Made by a program: the position numbers and the translations under genes. Below the pieces are notes generated by a model. The model saw only the letters and a program-made list of their open reading frames with translations, ran no database searches and was not told where the DNA came from. From CBDBBY01 sp965205055 (lineage in GTDB: Bacteria > Pseudomonadota > Alphaproteobacteria > Rhodobacterales > Rhodobacteraceae), in NCBI GenBank assembly GCA_965205055.1, contig OZ242030.1:1116001-1180000 (forward strand): a DNA stretch of 64,000 nucleotides, given 5' to 3'. How positions within the stretch are numbered: position 1 is the stretch's first letter; each line of letters starts with the position of its first letter. Below, piece by piece: positions 24,991-34,813 of the stretch.

Positions 24991-25989
24991 TTGGACAGGT
25001 CGAATCAACATGTTCCACAGAGCAAAGTCGTGAAGCGGGCAGAACAGGTTACGTTCGCCGGAGGCGGGATCGAGCGAGCCGCTGAAATCCGAAGCAACGA
25101 AAAAAGAATCGCCGGACTGCTTGCCCGGTCAGATGCGCGGGTCACATTGCTGTGGCAATCGAAACCGCTGTTCGCTGACGACGGTTCACTGAATTGGGTT
25201 CCGCCGACCCATGCGTTTCTCGATCATGGAATCGAGCAGCCGATATTCCTCGGGTTCGAATCAGGGGCTCCGCGATTCGCGTCGGATGTATCGGGATGGA
25301 ATCCGCCGGACAAATGCGATTCGCCACCTGACGACATTCTCGACAATGCCGAGCAACGGAGCGACCTGCTGCCAAACGGCTCGAGTTTTGCAAATCTGCG
25401 AACGCGAATGAGCGGTCTGAGTCCCAGCGACGCCGAATTGGTAGCATCTGCGAAAGCATTGGCAGGATGGCATGCGACCCATCGATATTGCGCGCGATGC
25501 GGACACCCCACAGTTCCAGTCATGGCAGGTTGGCAAAGGACATGTCCGACTTGCAACGCGGATCATTTTTGCCGCACGGATCCGGTCGTTATCATGCTTG
25601 TGCTGAGCGGCAACCGCCTGCTCCTCGGCCGTTCGCCAGGGTGGCCCGACGGAATGCGCTCTCTCTTGGCCGGTTTCATCGAGCCGGGCGAAACCGTCGA
25701 AGCCGCAGTTCGCCGCGAAGTGCATGAAGAAACGAGCGTGGCGGTCGGCGGGGTGAACTATCTTGCCTCCCAGCCTTGGCCGTTTCCGGCCTCCTTGATG
25801 ATCGGATGCAAAGCAAATGCAATTTCAGAGGAGATTCGAGTCAACACCGACGAACTTGAGAACGCTGAATGGGTAGAACGCGAAGACCTGCTCGAAACAT
25901 ACGCCAACGAGGACGGATCGGGCAGACCCCGTCGAGGAGCGATAGCGGATTTCTTGATCAGGAATTGGCTTGCGGACACTCTGGACTAG
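24991..25989 (+). CDS. nudC: NADH pyrophosphatase / NAD-capped RNA hydrolase NudC
   Basis: NudC hydrolyses NADH and removes NAD caps from RNA. The zinc ribbon is C-A-R-C-G...C-P-T-C. The Nudix box is GFIEPGETVEAAVRREVHEE, followed by the family-specific SQPWPFPASLM motif. From the TTG at 24991 the protein has 332 residues; a GTG at 25030 may be the real start, and there is no ATG in between in frame. It is convergent with pheA, whose stop is 3 bp away. Confidence 0.93.
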   Translation: MDRSNQHVPQSKVVKRAEQVTFAGGGIERAAEIRSNEKRIAGLLARSDARVTLLWQSKPLFADDGSLNWVPPTHAFLDHGIEQPIFLGFESGAPRFASDVSGWNPPDKCDSPPDDILDNAEQRSDLLPNGSSFANLRTRMSGLSPSDAELVASAKALAGWHATHRYCARCGHPTVPVMAGWQRTCPTCNADHFCRTDPVVIMLVLSGNRLLLGRSPGWPDGMRSLLAGFIEPGETVEAAVRREVHEETSVAVGGVNYLASQPWPFPASLMIGCKANAISEEIRVNTDELENAEWVEREDLLETYANEDGSGRPRRGAIADFLIRNWLADTLD

Positions 25990-25991
25990 AA

Positions 25992-26837
25992 TTAGCCTTT
26001 GCGTTCCGGCGACGCTCCGTAAACGCCCAATATCCGGACATAGTCTGTGAAAAACTTCAGCTCATCCAAGGCGCGCTCCACGGGTTTGTCTTCGGGATGC
26101 CCTTCGATGTCCGCGAAGAACTGGGCGTCGGAAAACGATCCTCCGACCATTGCGCTTTCCAGCTTGACCATGTTCACGTTGTTCGTGGCAAATCCCCCGA
26201 GCGCCTTGTAGAGAGCAGCGGGTATATTGCGCACTCGGAAAACAAGAGACGTCATCATTTCCGGGCTGCGTTTGGACCAATCGCCCCGAAGGGACATGAC
26301 GATAAATCTTGTTCGGTTGAACTCGGAATCCTCAATCTGCTGCTTCGCGACTTCCAAACCGTAGATTTCTCCGGCCAGTTCGGATGCCAACGCGGCAATG
26401 CTCCTGTCGCCCAGTTCCGCTACGCGCTTGGCAGACCCCGCCGTATCCGCCGACGGAAGCGCTTCGATTCCATGCCGCTTGAAGAAGTTCCTGCACTGTC
26501 CGAGCAGAACCATATGACTCATCGCAGTGCGGATATCGTTCAACGGCGTGCCGGGAATCACCAAAACATTGATGTGAATTGGCACGAAGACCTCGTCGAC
26601 GATTCTCAAGCCTGATCCCGGAAGTATCCGATGAATATCCGCAACGCGCCCGTAAACGGAATTTTCGACAGGCAGCATCGCGCAATCGGCATCGGCCGAG
26701 CGCACTTGATCCACTGCGTCTTCGAAAGTCGCGCAAGGCACGGCTTCCCAGCCGGGCCGGGCAATGCGGCATGCTTCGTGGGAATAGGCGCCCAGCTCGC
26801 CCTGAAAAGCGACCTTGCCCTTCGCGCCGTTCGTCAT
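25992..26837 (-). CDS. pheA: Prephenate dehydratase
   Basis: PheA converts prephenate to phenylpyruvate for phenylalanine synthesis. The 281-residue protein is the chorismate-mutase-free type. It begins KVAFQGELGAYSHEAC, and the catalytic TRF motif is FNRTRFIVM. A C-terminal ACT domain with VKLESAMVGGSFSDAQFF (the ESR-type site reads ESA here) is expected to sense phenylalanine. It is divergent from the cytochrome gene at 26953 with 115 bp between them. Confidence 0.94.
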   Translation of the reverse strand: MTNGAKGKVAFQGELGAYSHEACRIARPGWEAVPCATFEDAVDQVRSADADCAMLPVENSVYGRVADIHRILPGSGLRIVDEVFVPIHINVLVIPGTPLNDIRTAMSHMVLLGQCRNFFKRHGIEALPSADTAGSAKRVAELGDRSIAALASELAGEIYGLEVAKQQIEDSEFNRTRFIVMSLRGDWSKRSPEMMTSLVFRVRNIPAALYKALGGFATNNVNMVKLESAMVGGSFSDAQFFADIEGHPEDKPVERALDELKFFTDYVRILGVYGASPERKG

Positions 26838-26952
26838 CGGTCGGATCCTGCTGTCCCAGTGCTAGTAGTTCTTGATAAACCCAATTGGAACGCGATAGAA
26901 GGCGTGCGAACAAATCTTCGACCGAAATTGCGATGAGCTGCGGGAGTATCGA

Positions 26953-27465
26953 ATGTTGGACACGATGACTGCGACGAAAGTCGTCGGCGCCGGGTGCGGC
27001 GCATTGCTCGTGTTGTTGCTTTCGAATTGGGCTTCGGAAACGCTTTACCATGTCGAAAGCCACGGCAGTCCTGTCGCCGAAATTGCGATGGCAGCTTCGA
27101 CCGGCTCCGATGGCGCCGAAGAGATCGAGGAAGTGGATTTCGCGGTGCTGCTCGCCGAAGCCGATCCGAAAAACGGCGCCAAAGTGTTCGCCAAATGCAA
27201 GGCTTGCCATATCGTGGATGAACCCAAGAACGGCGCGGGTCCGCACCTTTTCGGCATTGTCGGCCGTACGATCGCCGCGCTTGAAGACTTCCGCTACTCA
27301 GGACCCATGTCCGATCTCGAGGGCGAGTGGACGGCGGAAAGCATCAGCGCGTTCATCGAAAATCCGAGGAAATATCTTCCCGGCACGAAAATGACCTTTG
27401 TCGGCCTGAAGAAACCGAAAGACCGAGCTGACATCGTCTCTTACCTGCTGTCATTCCAGCAATAG
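26953..27465 (+). CDS. Membrane-anchored cytochrome c (CycM/c552-like)
   Basis: The 170-residue protein has an N-terminal uncleaved membrane segment (VVGAGCGALLVLLLSNW), a spacer, and a class I cytochrome c domain. Haem attachment is CKACH (82-86) and the likely axial methionine is Met147 in PGTKMTF. Homologues in alphaproteobacteria pass electrons from the bc1 complex to the aa3 oxidase. The aa3 subunit IV gene at 53723 is consistent with that oxidase being present in the genome. The reading frame is intact. Confidence 0.9.
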   Translation: MLDTMTATKVVGAGCGALLVLLLSNWASETLYHVESHGSPVAEIAMAASTGSDGAEEIEEVDFAVLLAEADPKNGAKVFAKCKACHIVDEPKNGAGPHLFGIVGRTIAALEDFRYSGPMSDLEGEWTAESISAFIENPRKYLPGTKMTFVGLKKPKDRADIVSYLLSFQQ

Positions 27466-27996
27466 ACACCGATCAAATTCATGCTTGGACGACGTTTACG
27501 GCCGTTCAATCGGATGGCGGCAGCTTGGGGCTGAATCCCGCGAGCGGGCAGAACCGAGTCGCGCGCAGTTCGTCTTCCTGATCATGCGGAAACTGGGCTT
27601 CTTGCTTTTCAGCGAGGGAATGTCGCGTGTCCGCGAGAGTCGCCTTGAACTGCGGCCCGGACGAAGCCGAGGCCGTCACTCCGCGTAGATCAGGCGAAAT
27701 TTCCAGCGTGTCTGAGTTCACCCATTGATGCGACTCCGCCTTGACGCCGGGGCGGCGTGCCAAGCGCTTTCGCAAGTCAGGTCTGTTTGATGCAACAGCA
27801 TTCGTTCTGCAGGCCTGCATTGAAATGCGCGGCTCAGCTTCAGATCGCTCTTGCGTGCTTGGGGGCCCGTCGGTCTTTCCGTTCAGATCTCAATGACTAT
27901 CCCCCTGCTCTGACCGAGCTCCAAACAGATCGTTGTAGATTCGAGCGCAGTTTGCTAATTTTCGCGGATTATACCTTCGACCAAGCGGGGCATGTT
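27466..27996. other. 530-bp gap with pieces of dispersed repeats
   Basis: TCTGAGTTCACCCATTGATG and the following CGACTCCGCCTTGACGCC (27711-27750) match the inside of M1 elements at 62755 and, inverted, near 4990. Next to it, GCCAAGCGCTTTCGC and CATTCGTTCTGC (27762-27830) match the inverse of 59660-59720. A minus-strand frame at 27506-27820 shares about 24 N-terminal residues with a frame at 59667, but this follows from the DNA repeat. No gene is called. Confidence 0.45.
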
Positions 27997-29871
27997 ATGA
28001 GAAGTTCAGGCGTGGAAACATGTCGTCAAAACATCGGCCGTGCGTGCGCGGGCACCCTGGCAGCGGCGCTGATCGCGTGGGCATCGCAGGCATCGTCGCA
28101 AGGCGTCATCAAGTCCCACGGCATATCCACGTTCGGCAACCTTAAATATTCCTCTGATTTCAGCCATCTCGACTATGTGAATCCGGATGCGCCCAAAGGC
28201 GGCGAAATCGCTGTCTGGGTGTCGGGAACCTTCGACTCCATGAACCCTTATTCTCGAAAGGGTCGGGCCGGCGCGCTGTCTTCAGTTTTCTTCGAAAGCC
28301 TGCTTTCGGGAACGGCCGACGAGATCAGCGCGGCCTATTGCCTGGTTTGCGAAACGATGGAGTATCCCGAGGATCGTACTTGGGTCGTGTTCAACATGCG
28401 GCCCGAGGCCCGTTTTTCCGACGGCACGCCGTTGACGGCGGAAGACGTCAAATTCAGCTACGAACTTTTAGTTGAAGAAGGGCTGATCTCGTTCCGCCGC
28501 ATCCTTGAGAAAGCGGTAAACACCGTGGAAGTCGAGTCTCCACACAGGATCAAATTCACCTTCAACACGGACGAGCCGACCCGCGATTATCCCGCGCTTG
28601 TGGGCTCACTGCCGATTTTCTCCAAAGCGTGGTTTGAAGCCACAGGAGCGAAACTCGACGAATCCAGACTGGAGCCAGCCGTCGGATCCGCTCAGTACGT
28701 GCTTGACGAATTGGAGATTAATCGTCGGCTCGTCTACAGGAGAAACGAAGGCTACTGGGGCAGTCATCTGGCCATTAACCAAGGTCGCAACAATTTCGAC
28801 ACGATTAGAATCGAATATTTCGGCGACACGGTCGCGGCGTTCGAGGGCTTCAAAGGCGGGGCCTATACATTCCGCACAGAGAATCTGTCGAGACAATGGG
28901 CGACTGCCTACGAATTCCCTGCAATCGACAACGGCTGGGTCGTTAAGAAGACATTTCCTGACGGCGACAAAGCGTCAGGCCAAGGTTTCGTGTTCAATCT
29001 CCGACGCGATAAGTTCGCTGATAGCCGAGTGCGTGAAGCCCTCGGCATGATGTTCAATTTCGAATGGTCGAACCAAACGCTTTTTTACGGTCTGTATGAG
29101 CGAATACACTCGTTTTGGGAAAACAGCGACCGCGCCGCGACCGGGCTTCCAAGCGAAGCAGAGCTCAAGCTTCTTGAACCGTTGAGGGATCAGCTTCCGC
29201 AGGAGGTGTTCAACGAACCGGCGGCGCTTGCGCCGTCGTCCGGAGAGCGCCAGCTCGACCGGCAGAACCTTCGCCGGGCATCGGAGCTTCTCGACCAGGC
29301 TGGCTGGCCAATTGGAGACGACGGAATTCGTCGGGATTCCGAAGGAACAATGCTTGAAGTCGAGTTCATCGAAGACAGCCCGACATTCGCCCGCATCATC
29401 AATCCGTATGTCGAAAATCTGCAACAGCTGGGAGTGGCGGCAACTTTTTCCCAAGTGGACCCTGCCCAATATACTGATCGCGTGAGAAATCACGATTTCG
29501 ATGTGATCGTGGACATATTGAATGTCAGCTTGGAGCCCGGAGACGGTCTCGAACAATATTTCGGCTCGGAAAGTATCGATGGAGTGTTCAACAGCATGGG
29601 GCTGGCGAATCCCGCTGTCGACAGGCTTATCGATCATGTCGTGGCCGCCGAAACCGAAGAAGAGCTCGTGACGGCGGTCCGCGCGCTTGACCGCGTTATG
29701 CGATCACTGAAGTTCTGGGTGCCCCAATGGTACCGGAATTTCCATACAGTCGCCTACTACGATATTTTCGAGCATCCGGAGAACCTTCCGCCGTACGCCC
29801 TCGGGCAAATGGATTTCTGGTGGTTCAACCAGCAAAAATACGACGAGCTGGTGAACGCGGGCGCGCTTTGA
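27997..29871 (+). CDS. yejA: Peptide ABC transporter substrate-binding protein YejA
   Basis: A family-5 extracellular solute-binding protein of 624 residues. The ATG at 27997 (MRSSGVETCRQN) is followed by a signal peptide ending near WASQASSQG; upstream codons of the open frame lack this logic. The mature part starts HGISTFGNLKYSSDFSHLDY, with NPDAPKGGEIAVWVSG, as in YejA. Members bind oligopeptides including microcin C-type peptides. It is first of yejA-yejB-yejE-yejF. Confidence 0.94.
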   Translation: MRSSGVETCRQNIGRACAGTLAAALIAWASQASSQGVIKSHGISTFGNLKYSSDFSHLDYVNPDAPKGGEIAVWVSGTFDSMNPYSRKGRAGALSSVFFESLLSGTADEISAAYCLVCETMEYPEDRTWVVFNMRPEARFSDGTPLTAEDVKFSYELLVEEGLISFRRILEKAVNTVEVESPHRIKFTFNTDEPTRDYPALVGSLPIFSKAWFEATGAKLDESRLEPAVGSAQYVLDELEINRRLVYRRNEGYWGSHLAINQGRNNFDTIRIEYFGDTVAAFEGFKGGAYTFRTENLSRQWATAYEFPAIDNGWVVKKTFPDGDKASGQGFVFNLRRDKFADSRVREALGMMFNFEWSNQTLFYGLYERIHSFWENSDRAATGLPSEAELKLLEPLRDQLPQEVFNEPAALAPSSGERQLDRQNLRRASELLDQAGWPIGDDGIRRDSEGTMLEVEFIEDSPTFARIINPYVENLQQLGVAATFSQVDPAQYTDRVRNHDFDVIVDILNVSLEPGDGLEQYFGSESIDGVFNSMGLANPAVDRLIDHVVAAETEEELVTAVRALDRVMRSLKFWVPQWYRNFHTVAYYDIFEHPENLPPYALGQMDFWWFNQQKYDELVNAGAL

Positions 29872-29903
29872 AGGCAGGCAAACAGCTGCGCAGGGAGTTC
29901 TGA

Positions 29904-30986
29904 TTGGGCGCCTATATCTTGCGCCGACTCGCGCTCGTGATCCCGACGCTGCTCGGAATCATGGTGATAAATTTCGTTCTGGTGCAATTCGTGCCGGGAG
30001 GGCCGGTCGAACAAATCATCGCTCAACTCGAAGGCGAGGGCGACGTGTTCGAGGGCATCGCGGGCACGGGCCAGGAGACAATTTCAAACGAGGGCGGCAG
30101 CGACAGGTATCTCGGGTCTCGAGGACTGCCCGAGGACTTCATCGCGGAACTCGAAAAGCAGTTCGGATTCGACAAGCCGCCGCTTGAACGCTTCCTGTCG
30201 ATGCTCTGGGGCTACATCCGCCTCGATTTCGGCGAGAGCTACTTCCGATCGATCAGCGTGGTCGACCTCGTGCTGGAAAAAATGCCGGTCTCGATCACCC
30301 TCGGCCTCTGGTCCACCGTGGCAGCGTATCTCATCTCGATCCCCCTGGGCATACGGAAAGCCGTAAAGGACGGCACGCCTTTCGATACATGGACCTCCGG
30401 CGCGATCATCGTCGGCTACGCCATACCGGGCTTCCTGTTCGCGATCCTGCTCCTCGTGCTTTTCGCAGGAGGATCATACCTCAAGGTCTTTCCGCTGCGC
30501 GGCCTGGTATCCGACGACTTCGCCGAACTCAGCCTTCTGGGAAAGGTCGCCGATTATTTCTGGCACATAACGCTTCCGGTGCTGGCCTCGACGATTTCGG
30601 CCTTCGCGACCCTCACGCTTCTGACCAAGAACAGCTTTCTGGACGAAATAAAGAAACACTACGTCATGACGGCGCGGGCGAAGGGCCTTTCTGAAAACCG
30701 CGTGCTGTACGGACATGTGTTCCGCAATGCCATGCTGATCGTGATCGCGGGGTTCCCGGCAGTGTTCGTCTCGGTCTTTTTCGGCGGTTCGCTGATCATC
30801 GAAACGATCTTCTCGCTGGACGGACTGGGACGGCTCGGATTCGAGGCGGCCGTTTCGCGCGACTATCCGGTGATTTTCGGCACCCTGTACGTCTTCGGCC
30901 TGCTCGGCCTTGTCGTCGGGATCATATCCGACCTGACTTACGTCTGGATCGACCCGCGAATCGATTTCGAAACGAGGGAAACATGA
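29904..30986 (+). CDS. yejB: Peptide ABC transporter permease YejB
   Basis: The 360-residue DppB-type permease has six predicted helices. The first is LRRLALVIPTLLGIMVINFV, and a periplasmic loop of about 110 residues follows. The cytoplasmic EAA loop is HYVMTARAKGLSENRVLYGH, followed by VFRNAM. The start codon is TTG at 29904, 32 bp after yejA; no ATG fits. It overlaps yejE by 4 bp. Confidence 0.94.
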   Translation: MGAYILRRLALVIPTLLGIMVINFVLVQFVPGGPVEQIIAQLEGEGDVFEGIAGTGQETISNEGGSDRYLGSRGLPEDFIAELEKQFGFDKPPLERFLSMLWGYIRLDFGESYFRSISVVDLVLEKMPVSITLGLWSTVAAYLISIPLGIRKAVKDGTPFDTWTSGAIIVGYAIPGFLFAILLLVLFAGGSYLKVFPLRGLVSDDFAELSLLGKVADYFWHITLPVLASTISAFATLTLLTKNSFLDEIKKHYVMTARAKGLSENRVLYGHVFRNAMLIVIAGFPAVFVSVFFGGSLIIETIFSLDGLGRLGFEAAVSRDYPVIFGTLYVFGLLGLVVGIISDLTYVWIDPRIDFETRET

Positions 30987-32095
30987 TCAACCCGTCGGCA
31001 CTCACCCGTCGCAGATGGAAAAATTTCCGCTCGAATCGAAGGGCGTACTGGTCCCTCATCGTTTTCTCCATCATCTTCGTCTTTTCGCTGTTCGCTGAAT
31101 TCATCGCCAACGAAAAGCCGCTTCTGGTCAAATACCGGGGCGAGTACTTCACGCCGATCTTCAATTTCTATCCCGAAACCGCCTTCGGCGGAGACCTCCG
31201 GACGGAGGCGATTTACCGCGACATCGAAATCGAATGCCTGATCGTCTCGGGCGGCATGGAATCTTGCTGGGACGATCCCGAGGGCGTCATCGAGAATTCG
31301 CGGGACGGAGAAATCGACGGCACGGCGATCAAGCGCGGCTGGGTGCTGTGGCCGCCGATAAAATACTCCTACTACACCGTAAGCGACCTCGGCGGGAAAC
31401 CGGCCCCGTCTCCTCCAGACGCAGAGCATTTGCTGGGAACGGACGACACCGCCCGCGACGTGCTCGCGCGCATCATCTACGGATTCCGCTTCTCGGTTCT
31501 GTTCACCTTGATCGTCACGCTGGCATCGACAGTCATCGGCTTGGCGGCCGGCGCAATGCAAGGATTCTTCGGCGGCCTTCTGGACCTGTTCTTCCAGAGA
31601 GTCATTGAAATCTGGGGAGCGACGCCGTCGCTTTACATCATCATCATCGTCGCGGCGATTTGGAAGATGGATTTCTGGCTTCTCGCTTTCCTGATGACGC
31701 TTTTCGGTTGGACGGCCCTTGTCGGAGTCGTCAGGGCTGAATGCCTTCGCGCGAGGAATTTCGAATACGTCCGGGCGGCGCGCGCACTCGGAATGAACAA
31801 CTTGGCCATACTTTTCAAGCACGTCCTTCCCAATGCGATGGTCGCCACCGTCACCCTCCTGCCCTTCCTCATCACCGGCACGATCGGATCGCTGGCAGCG
31901 CTGGACTATCTCGGCTTCGGCCTTCAGCAGTCGTCGCCCTCGCTCGGCGAACTGACCCTTCAAGCGAAGCAGAACCTGCAGGCGCCGTGGCTCGGATTCA
32001 CAGCGTTCTTCACATTCGCGATCATGCTCTCGCTGCTGGTCTTCATCTTCGAAGGCGTTCGCGACGCATTCGACCCGAGAAAGACATTCGCTTGA
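30983..32095 (+). CDS. yejE: Peptide ABC transporter permease YejE
   Basis: The 370-residue DppC-type permease has an N-terminal FRSNRRAYWSLIVFSIIFVF helix, a large periplasmic insert (residues about 45-150) typical of YejE, and LLGTDDTARDVLARIIYGFR before the core helices. The EAA loop is YVRAARALGMNNLAILFKHV. It overlaps yejB by 4 bp, and its stop overlaps the TTG start of yejF. Confidence 0.94.
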   Translation: MINPSALTRRRWKNFRSNRRAYWSLIVFSIIFVFSLFAEFIANEKPLLVKYRGEYFTPIFNFYPETAFGGDLRTEAIYRDIEIECLIVSGGMESCWDDPEGVIENSRDGEIDGTAIKRGWVLWPPIKYSYYTVSDLGGKPAPSPPDAEHLLGTDDTARDVLARIIYGFRFSVLFTLIVTLASTVIGLAAGAMQGFFGGLLDLFFQRVIEIWGATPSLYIIIIVAAIWKMDFWLLAFLMTLFGWTALVGVVRAECLRARNFEYVRAARALGMNNLAILFKHVLPNAMVATVTLLPFLITGTIGSLAALDYLGFGLQQSSPSLGELTLQAKQNLQAPWLGFTAFFTFAIMLSLLVFIFEGVRDAFDPRKTFA

Positions 32096-33768
32096 CCGAG
32101 CCGCTTCTCAAGGCGACAAATCTGTCCGTCACGTTCAGTCAGGGCGGCGTCGAGACCGCCGCCGTCCGAGGCGTGGATTTTCACGTGGATAAGGGGGAAA
32201 CCGTAGCGATCGTCGGAGAGTCCGGCTCAGGCAAATCGGTTTCCGCATTGTCGATCGTCGGGCTGCTCCCCGAAAATGCCGCAATCTCAGGGTCCGTCCG
32301 CTACAAGGACACCGAAATGATCGGCACCGCCCCGGCCGAGCTTCGCCGAATCCGGGGCAACGACATCAGCTTCATCTTTCAGGAGCCCATGACTTCCCTG
32401 AACCCGCTCCACATCTTGGAGAAGCAGATCGGGGAAAGCTTGGCGCTGCACCAGAAGCTGCAGGGCGAAGCGGCCCGCGCCCGCGCCGTCGACCTGCTTG
32501 CCAAGACAGGAATCGACAATCCGGAAAGCAGGCTGAAATCCTATCCGCACCAGCTCTCCGGCGGCCAGCGCCAGCGGGTAATGATCGCGGTCGCGCTGGC
32601 CAACAATCCCGACCTGCTTGTCGCCGACGAACCGACAACCGCACTGGACGTCACCATCCAAGCTCAGATCCTCCAATTGCTTGCCGAGTTGAAGTCGGCG
32701 GAAGAAATGAGCCTTCTGTTCATCACCCACGATCTGAACATTGTGCGGAGCATCGCCGACCGGGTCTATGTGATGAAGGACGGACAATTCGTCGAGACCG
32801 GAAAGAAGGACGATGTGTTCGACCGTCCGAGCCACCGCTACACCCAGCGCTTGCTTGCCGCGGAACCGAGCGGCGAACCGGATCCCGTTCCTGAGCACTC
32901 CGAAGCCATCATGCAGGCGAAGAATGTCAAGGTATGGTTTCCTATTCAGCGGGGATTGATTCGGCGCACCGTCGGCCACATCAAAGCGGTCAATCCGTCG
33001 AACTTCGCAATCAAGCGCGGAGAAACCGTCGGGGTCGTCGGCGAGTCGGGTTCCGGCAAGACGACGCTCGCGCTGGCGATGATGAGGCTCGTCGCTTCGA
33101 CCGGAGACATCAGGTTCCTCGACCAGAACATTCAAGGCCTGAAAAGCGCCGCGCTAAGGCCGGTCAGGCGCAACATGCAGATGGTGTTCCAAGACCCGTA
33201 CGGCTCGCTGTCTCCGCGAATGACCATTGAGCAGATCGTGTCGGAAGGCTTGCGCGTCCACGGCATCTCCGAGGGCAAACGAAGGAAGCTTGTCGCCGAA
33301 ATTCTGGAAGAGGTCGGACTGGACGCCGACATGCTGCAGCGCTATCCGCACGAATTTTCCGGCGGCCAGCGCCAGCGGATCGCAATCGCTCGGGCAATGA
33401 TTCTGCATCCCAAGCTTGTCGTGCTCGATGAGCCCACATCGGCGCTGGACCGAACGGTGCAAGCGCAAATAATTGACTTGCTGCTTGGAATTCAGCGCAA
33501 GCATGAGCTTTCATACTTGTTCATCAGCCACGATCTGCGCGTGGTTCGCGCCCTGTCCCACAAGATCATCGTCATGCGGAACGGCGACATCGTCGAAAGC
33601 GGATCGTCCGCCGAAGTGTTCAACAACCCGAAGACGCCCTACACGCGCGAACTCATCACCGCCGCGTTCGACATGCAGGCAGCTGCAGCGAACTTCGCAC
33701 GCGGCGAAAAATCCGAGCGAGCGGCACGCATGAATGGCGGACCGCCGCAGGGCCGATCAGCCGCCTGA
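32092..33768 (+). CDS. yejF: Peptide ABC transporter double ATPase YejF
   Basis: Two full ABC modules lie in one 558-residue chain. Module one has GESGSGKS, HQLSGGQRQRVMIA and LLVADEPTTALD; module two has GESGSGKTT, FSGGQRQRIAIA and LVVLDEPTSALD. The start is TTG at 32092 inside the yejE stop (TTGA), which gives LTEPLLKATNLSV directly before the first domain; the longer upstream frame is antisense-like. It powers import through YejB/YejE. Confidence 0.94.
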   Translation: MTEPLLKATNLSVTFSQGGVETAAVRGVDFHVDKGETVAIVGESGSGKSVSALSIVGLLPENAAISGSVRYKDTEMIGTAPAELRRIRGNDISFIFQEPMTSLNPLHILEKQIGESLALHQKLQGEAARARAVDLLAKTGIDNPESRLKSYPHQLSGGQRQRVMIAVALANNPDLLVADEPTTALDVTIQAQILQLLAELKSAEEMSLLFITHDLNIVRSIADRVYVMKDGQFVETGKKDDVFDRPSHRYTQRLLAAEPSGEPDPVPEHSEAIMQAKNVKVWFPIQRGLIRRTVGHIKAVNPSNFAIKRGETVGVVGESGSGKTTLALAMMRLVASTGDIRFLDQNIQGLKSAALRPVRRNMQMVFQDPYGSLSPRMTIEQIVSEGLRVHGISEGKRRKLVAEILEEVGLDADMLQRYPHEFSGGQRQRIAIARAMILHPKLVVLDEPTSALDRTVQAQIIDLLLGIQRKHELSYLFISHDLRVVRALSHKIIVMRNGDIVESGSSAEVFNNPKTPYTRELITAAFDMQAAAANFARGEKSERAARMNGGPPQGRSAA

Positions 33769-33894
33769 ATCGAGTTTCAGCAGGCAGGCATCCGAGATTC
33801 CATCGAAAGTTCAATGCATTGAAAAGTTTTCTATCAGCCAAGAGCTGACCGAATTGCAAGGGTGCGTTTCATGTTTTTTGGTTGGAGCGCTTCA

Positions 33895-34367
33895 CTAGCG
33901 TTTTGATGACGGACATATCGCATTGTTTTGATTACCGTGGTCGCGATCGTACCAGAGCAGCTTGAGCGCCCGCCCATCTCGAATTCCGTAAATGCGCACA
34001 GTCCCGGACAATCGTAGCGAAAACAACTCGGAAACGTCGTTCAGCCCAATTTTTTCAGCCTTTTCTGTGCATTTCTTGACAGATTCTTGCACTTTACAGG
34101 ATGACTATTTGTGCCTCTGGATTTCCCGCCAGCCGCACTCATGATCTCTGCCCAAGTCATCGATTCGAATCCCTGCAGTTTGGGCAAAATGGCATCCCAC
34201 CATTCTTGATCGGAGATTCCTTTGAAACTCCAATTTCCCCCTTTGTCCAGAATGCCGAGCATCCAAACGATCGTTTGATCATTAGTGGAAGATGGATTGT
34301 GATCTGGACGTTGGCGAGATTTTTTCCCGGCGGGCGGCCTATGCTTTGCCGTGGGCTCTCTTACCAT
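33895..34367 (-). pseudogene. Partner gene of the Panacea protein, split by a frameshift
   Basis: From the ATG at 34367, 17 bp after the Panacea stop, a 108-residue frame runs to 34041. It contains GNWSFKGISDQEWWDAI, FESMTWAEIMSAAGGKS and NAQKRLKKLG. The remaining family-like sequence (LNDVSELFSLRLSGTVRIYG, then KLLWYDRDH) lies in the -1 frame down to 33895. The switch occurs at a run of six A (CTGAAAAAATTGGG on the minus strand). Joined, the product is about 157 residues. It resembles small proteins with an RIxGI...LLWxDxxH ending that occur next to toxin-antitoxin genes; the toxin role is inferred. It may be a mutation or a programmed -1 shift. Confidence 0.5.
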
Positions 34368-34384
34368 CTGCCAAGCAACAACAC

Positions 34385-34813
34385 CTATAGGCTGCCGTAA
34401 TACTCCGCTAAATCTTGCTTCGGAATCACAGTGTTTCCGCGCTCGCCGACGGGAATATTCTTGCGCGCATTCTTCCAAGGGTCCTCCATGTGCGTTAGGT
34501 CGCTCAGCCACTGCGGTGACTTGTCACCGTAATACTCGAGCACCGCGTCTACTGTTTCCTGCTGGTCAGGCGAAAGCTCGCTTTGATCTCCGCGTCCCAA
34601 GCTTTCCACACGGTATTGGCTTTTATGGACTTTGTAGAGTGCACGCACAACCGGCCCGTTGGCCCAGGCCTCAATCTCTTCCGGATACAGGGCATCGTCG
34701 TCCCAAACCAGCGACCAGGCTTGACAATAATAGACCAGCTTCTGAAGTTTCCAAGTGGTCATCGGACCCCTGCGCTTAAGTATGTACGCTGCGACATCAA
34801 AAACGTTTGCCAT
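34385..34813 (-). CDS. Panacea/SocA-like (DUF4065) antitoxin
   Basis: The 142-residue protein begins with VFDVAAYILKRRGPMTTWKL and QKLVYYCQAWSLVWDD, then EEIEAWANGPVVRALYKVHK, the typical DUF4065/Panacea pattern (SocA and GepA relatives). Panacea domains act as antitoxins for many unrelated toxins. The partner gene follows 17 bp downstream on the same strand, and the two lie within inverted repeats. The frame is intact. Confidence 0.85.
   Translation of the reverse strand: MANVFDVAAYILKRRGPMTTWKLQKLVYYCQAWSLVWDDDALYPEEIEAWANGPVVRALYKVHKSQYRVESLGRGDQSELSPDQQETVDAVLEYYGDKSPQWLSDLTHMEDPWKNARKNIPVGERGNTVIPKQDLAEYYGSL

Noticed and set aside
27506..27820. Minus-strand 104-codon frame with N-terminal similarity to a frame at 59667
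   Set aside because: The similarity is confined to about 70 bp and is explained by a shared DNA repeat; the rest does not match.
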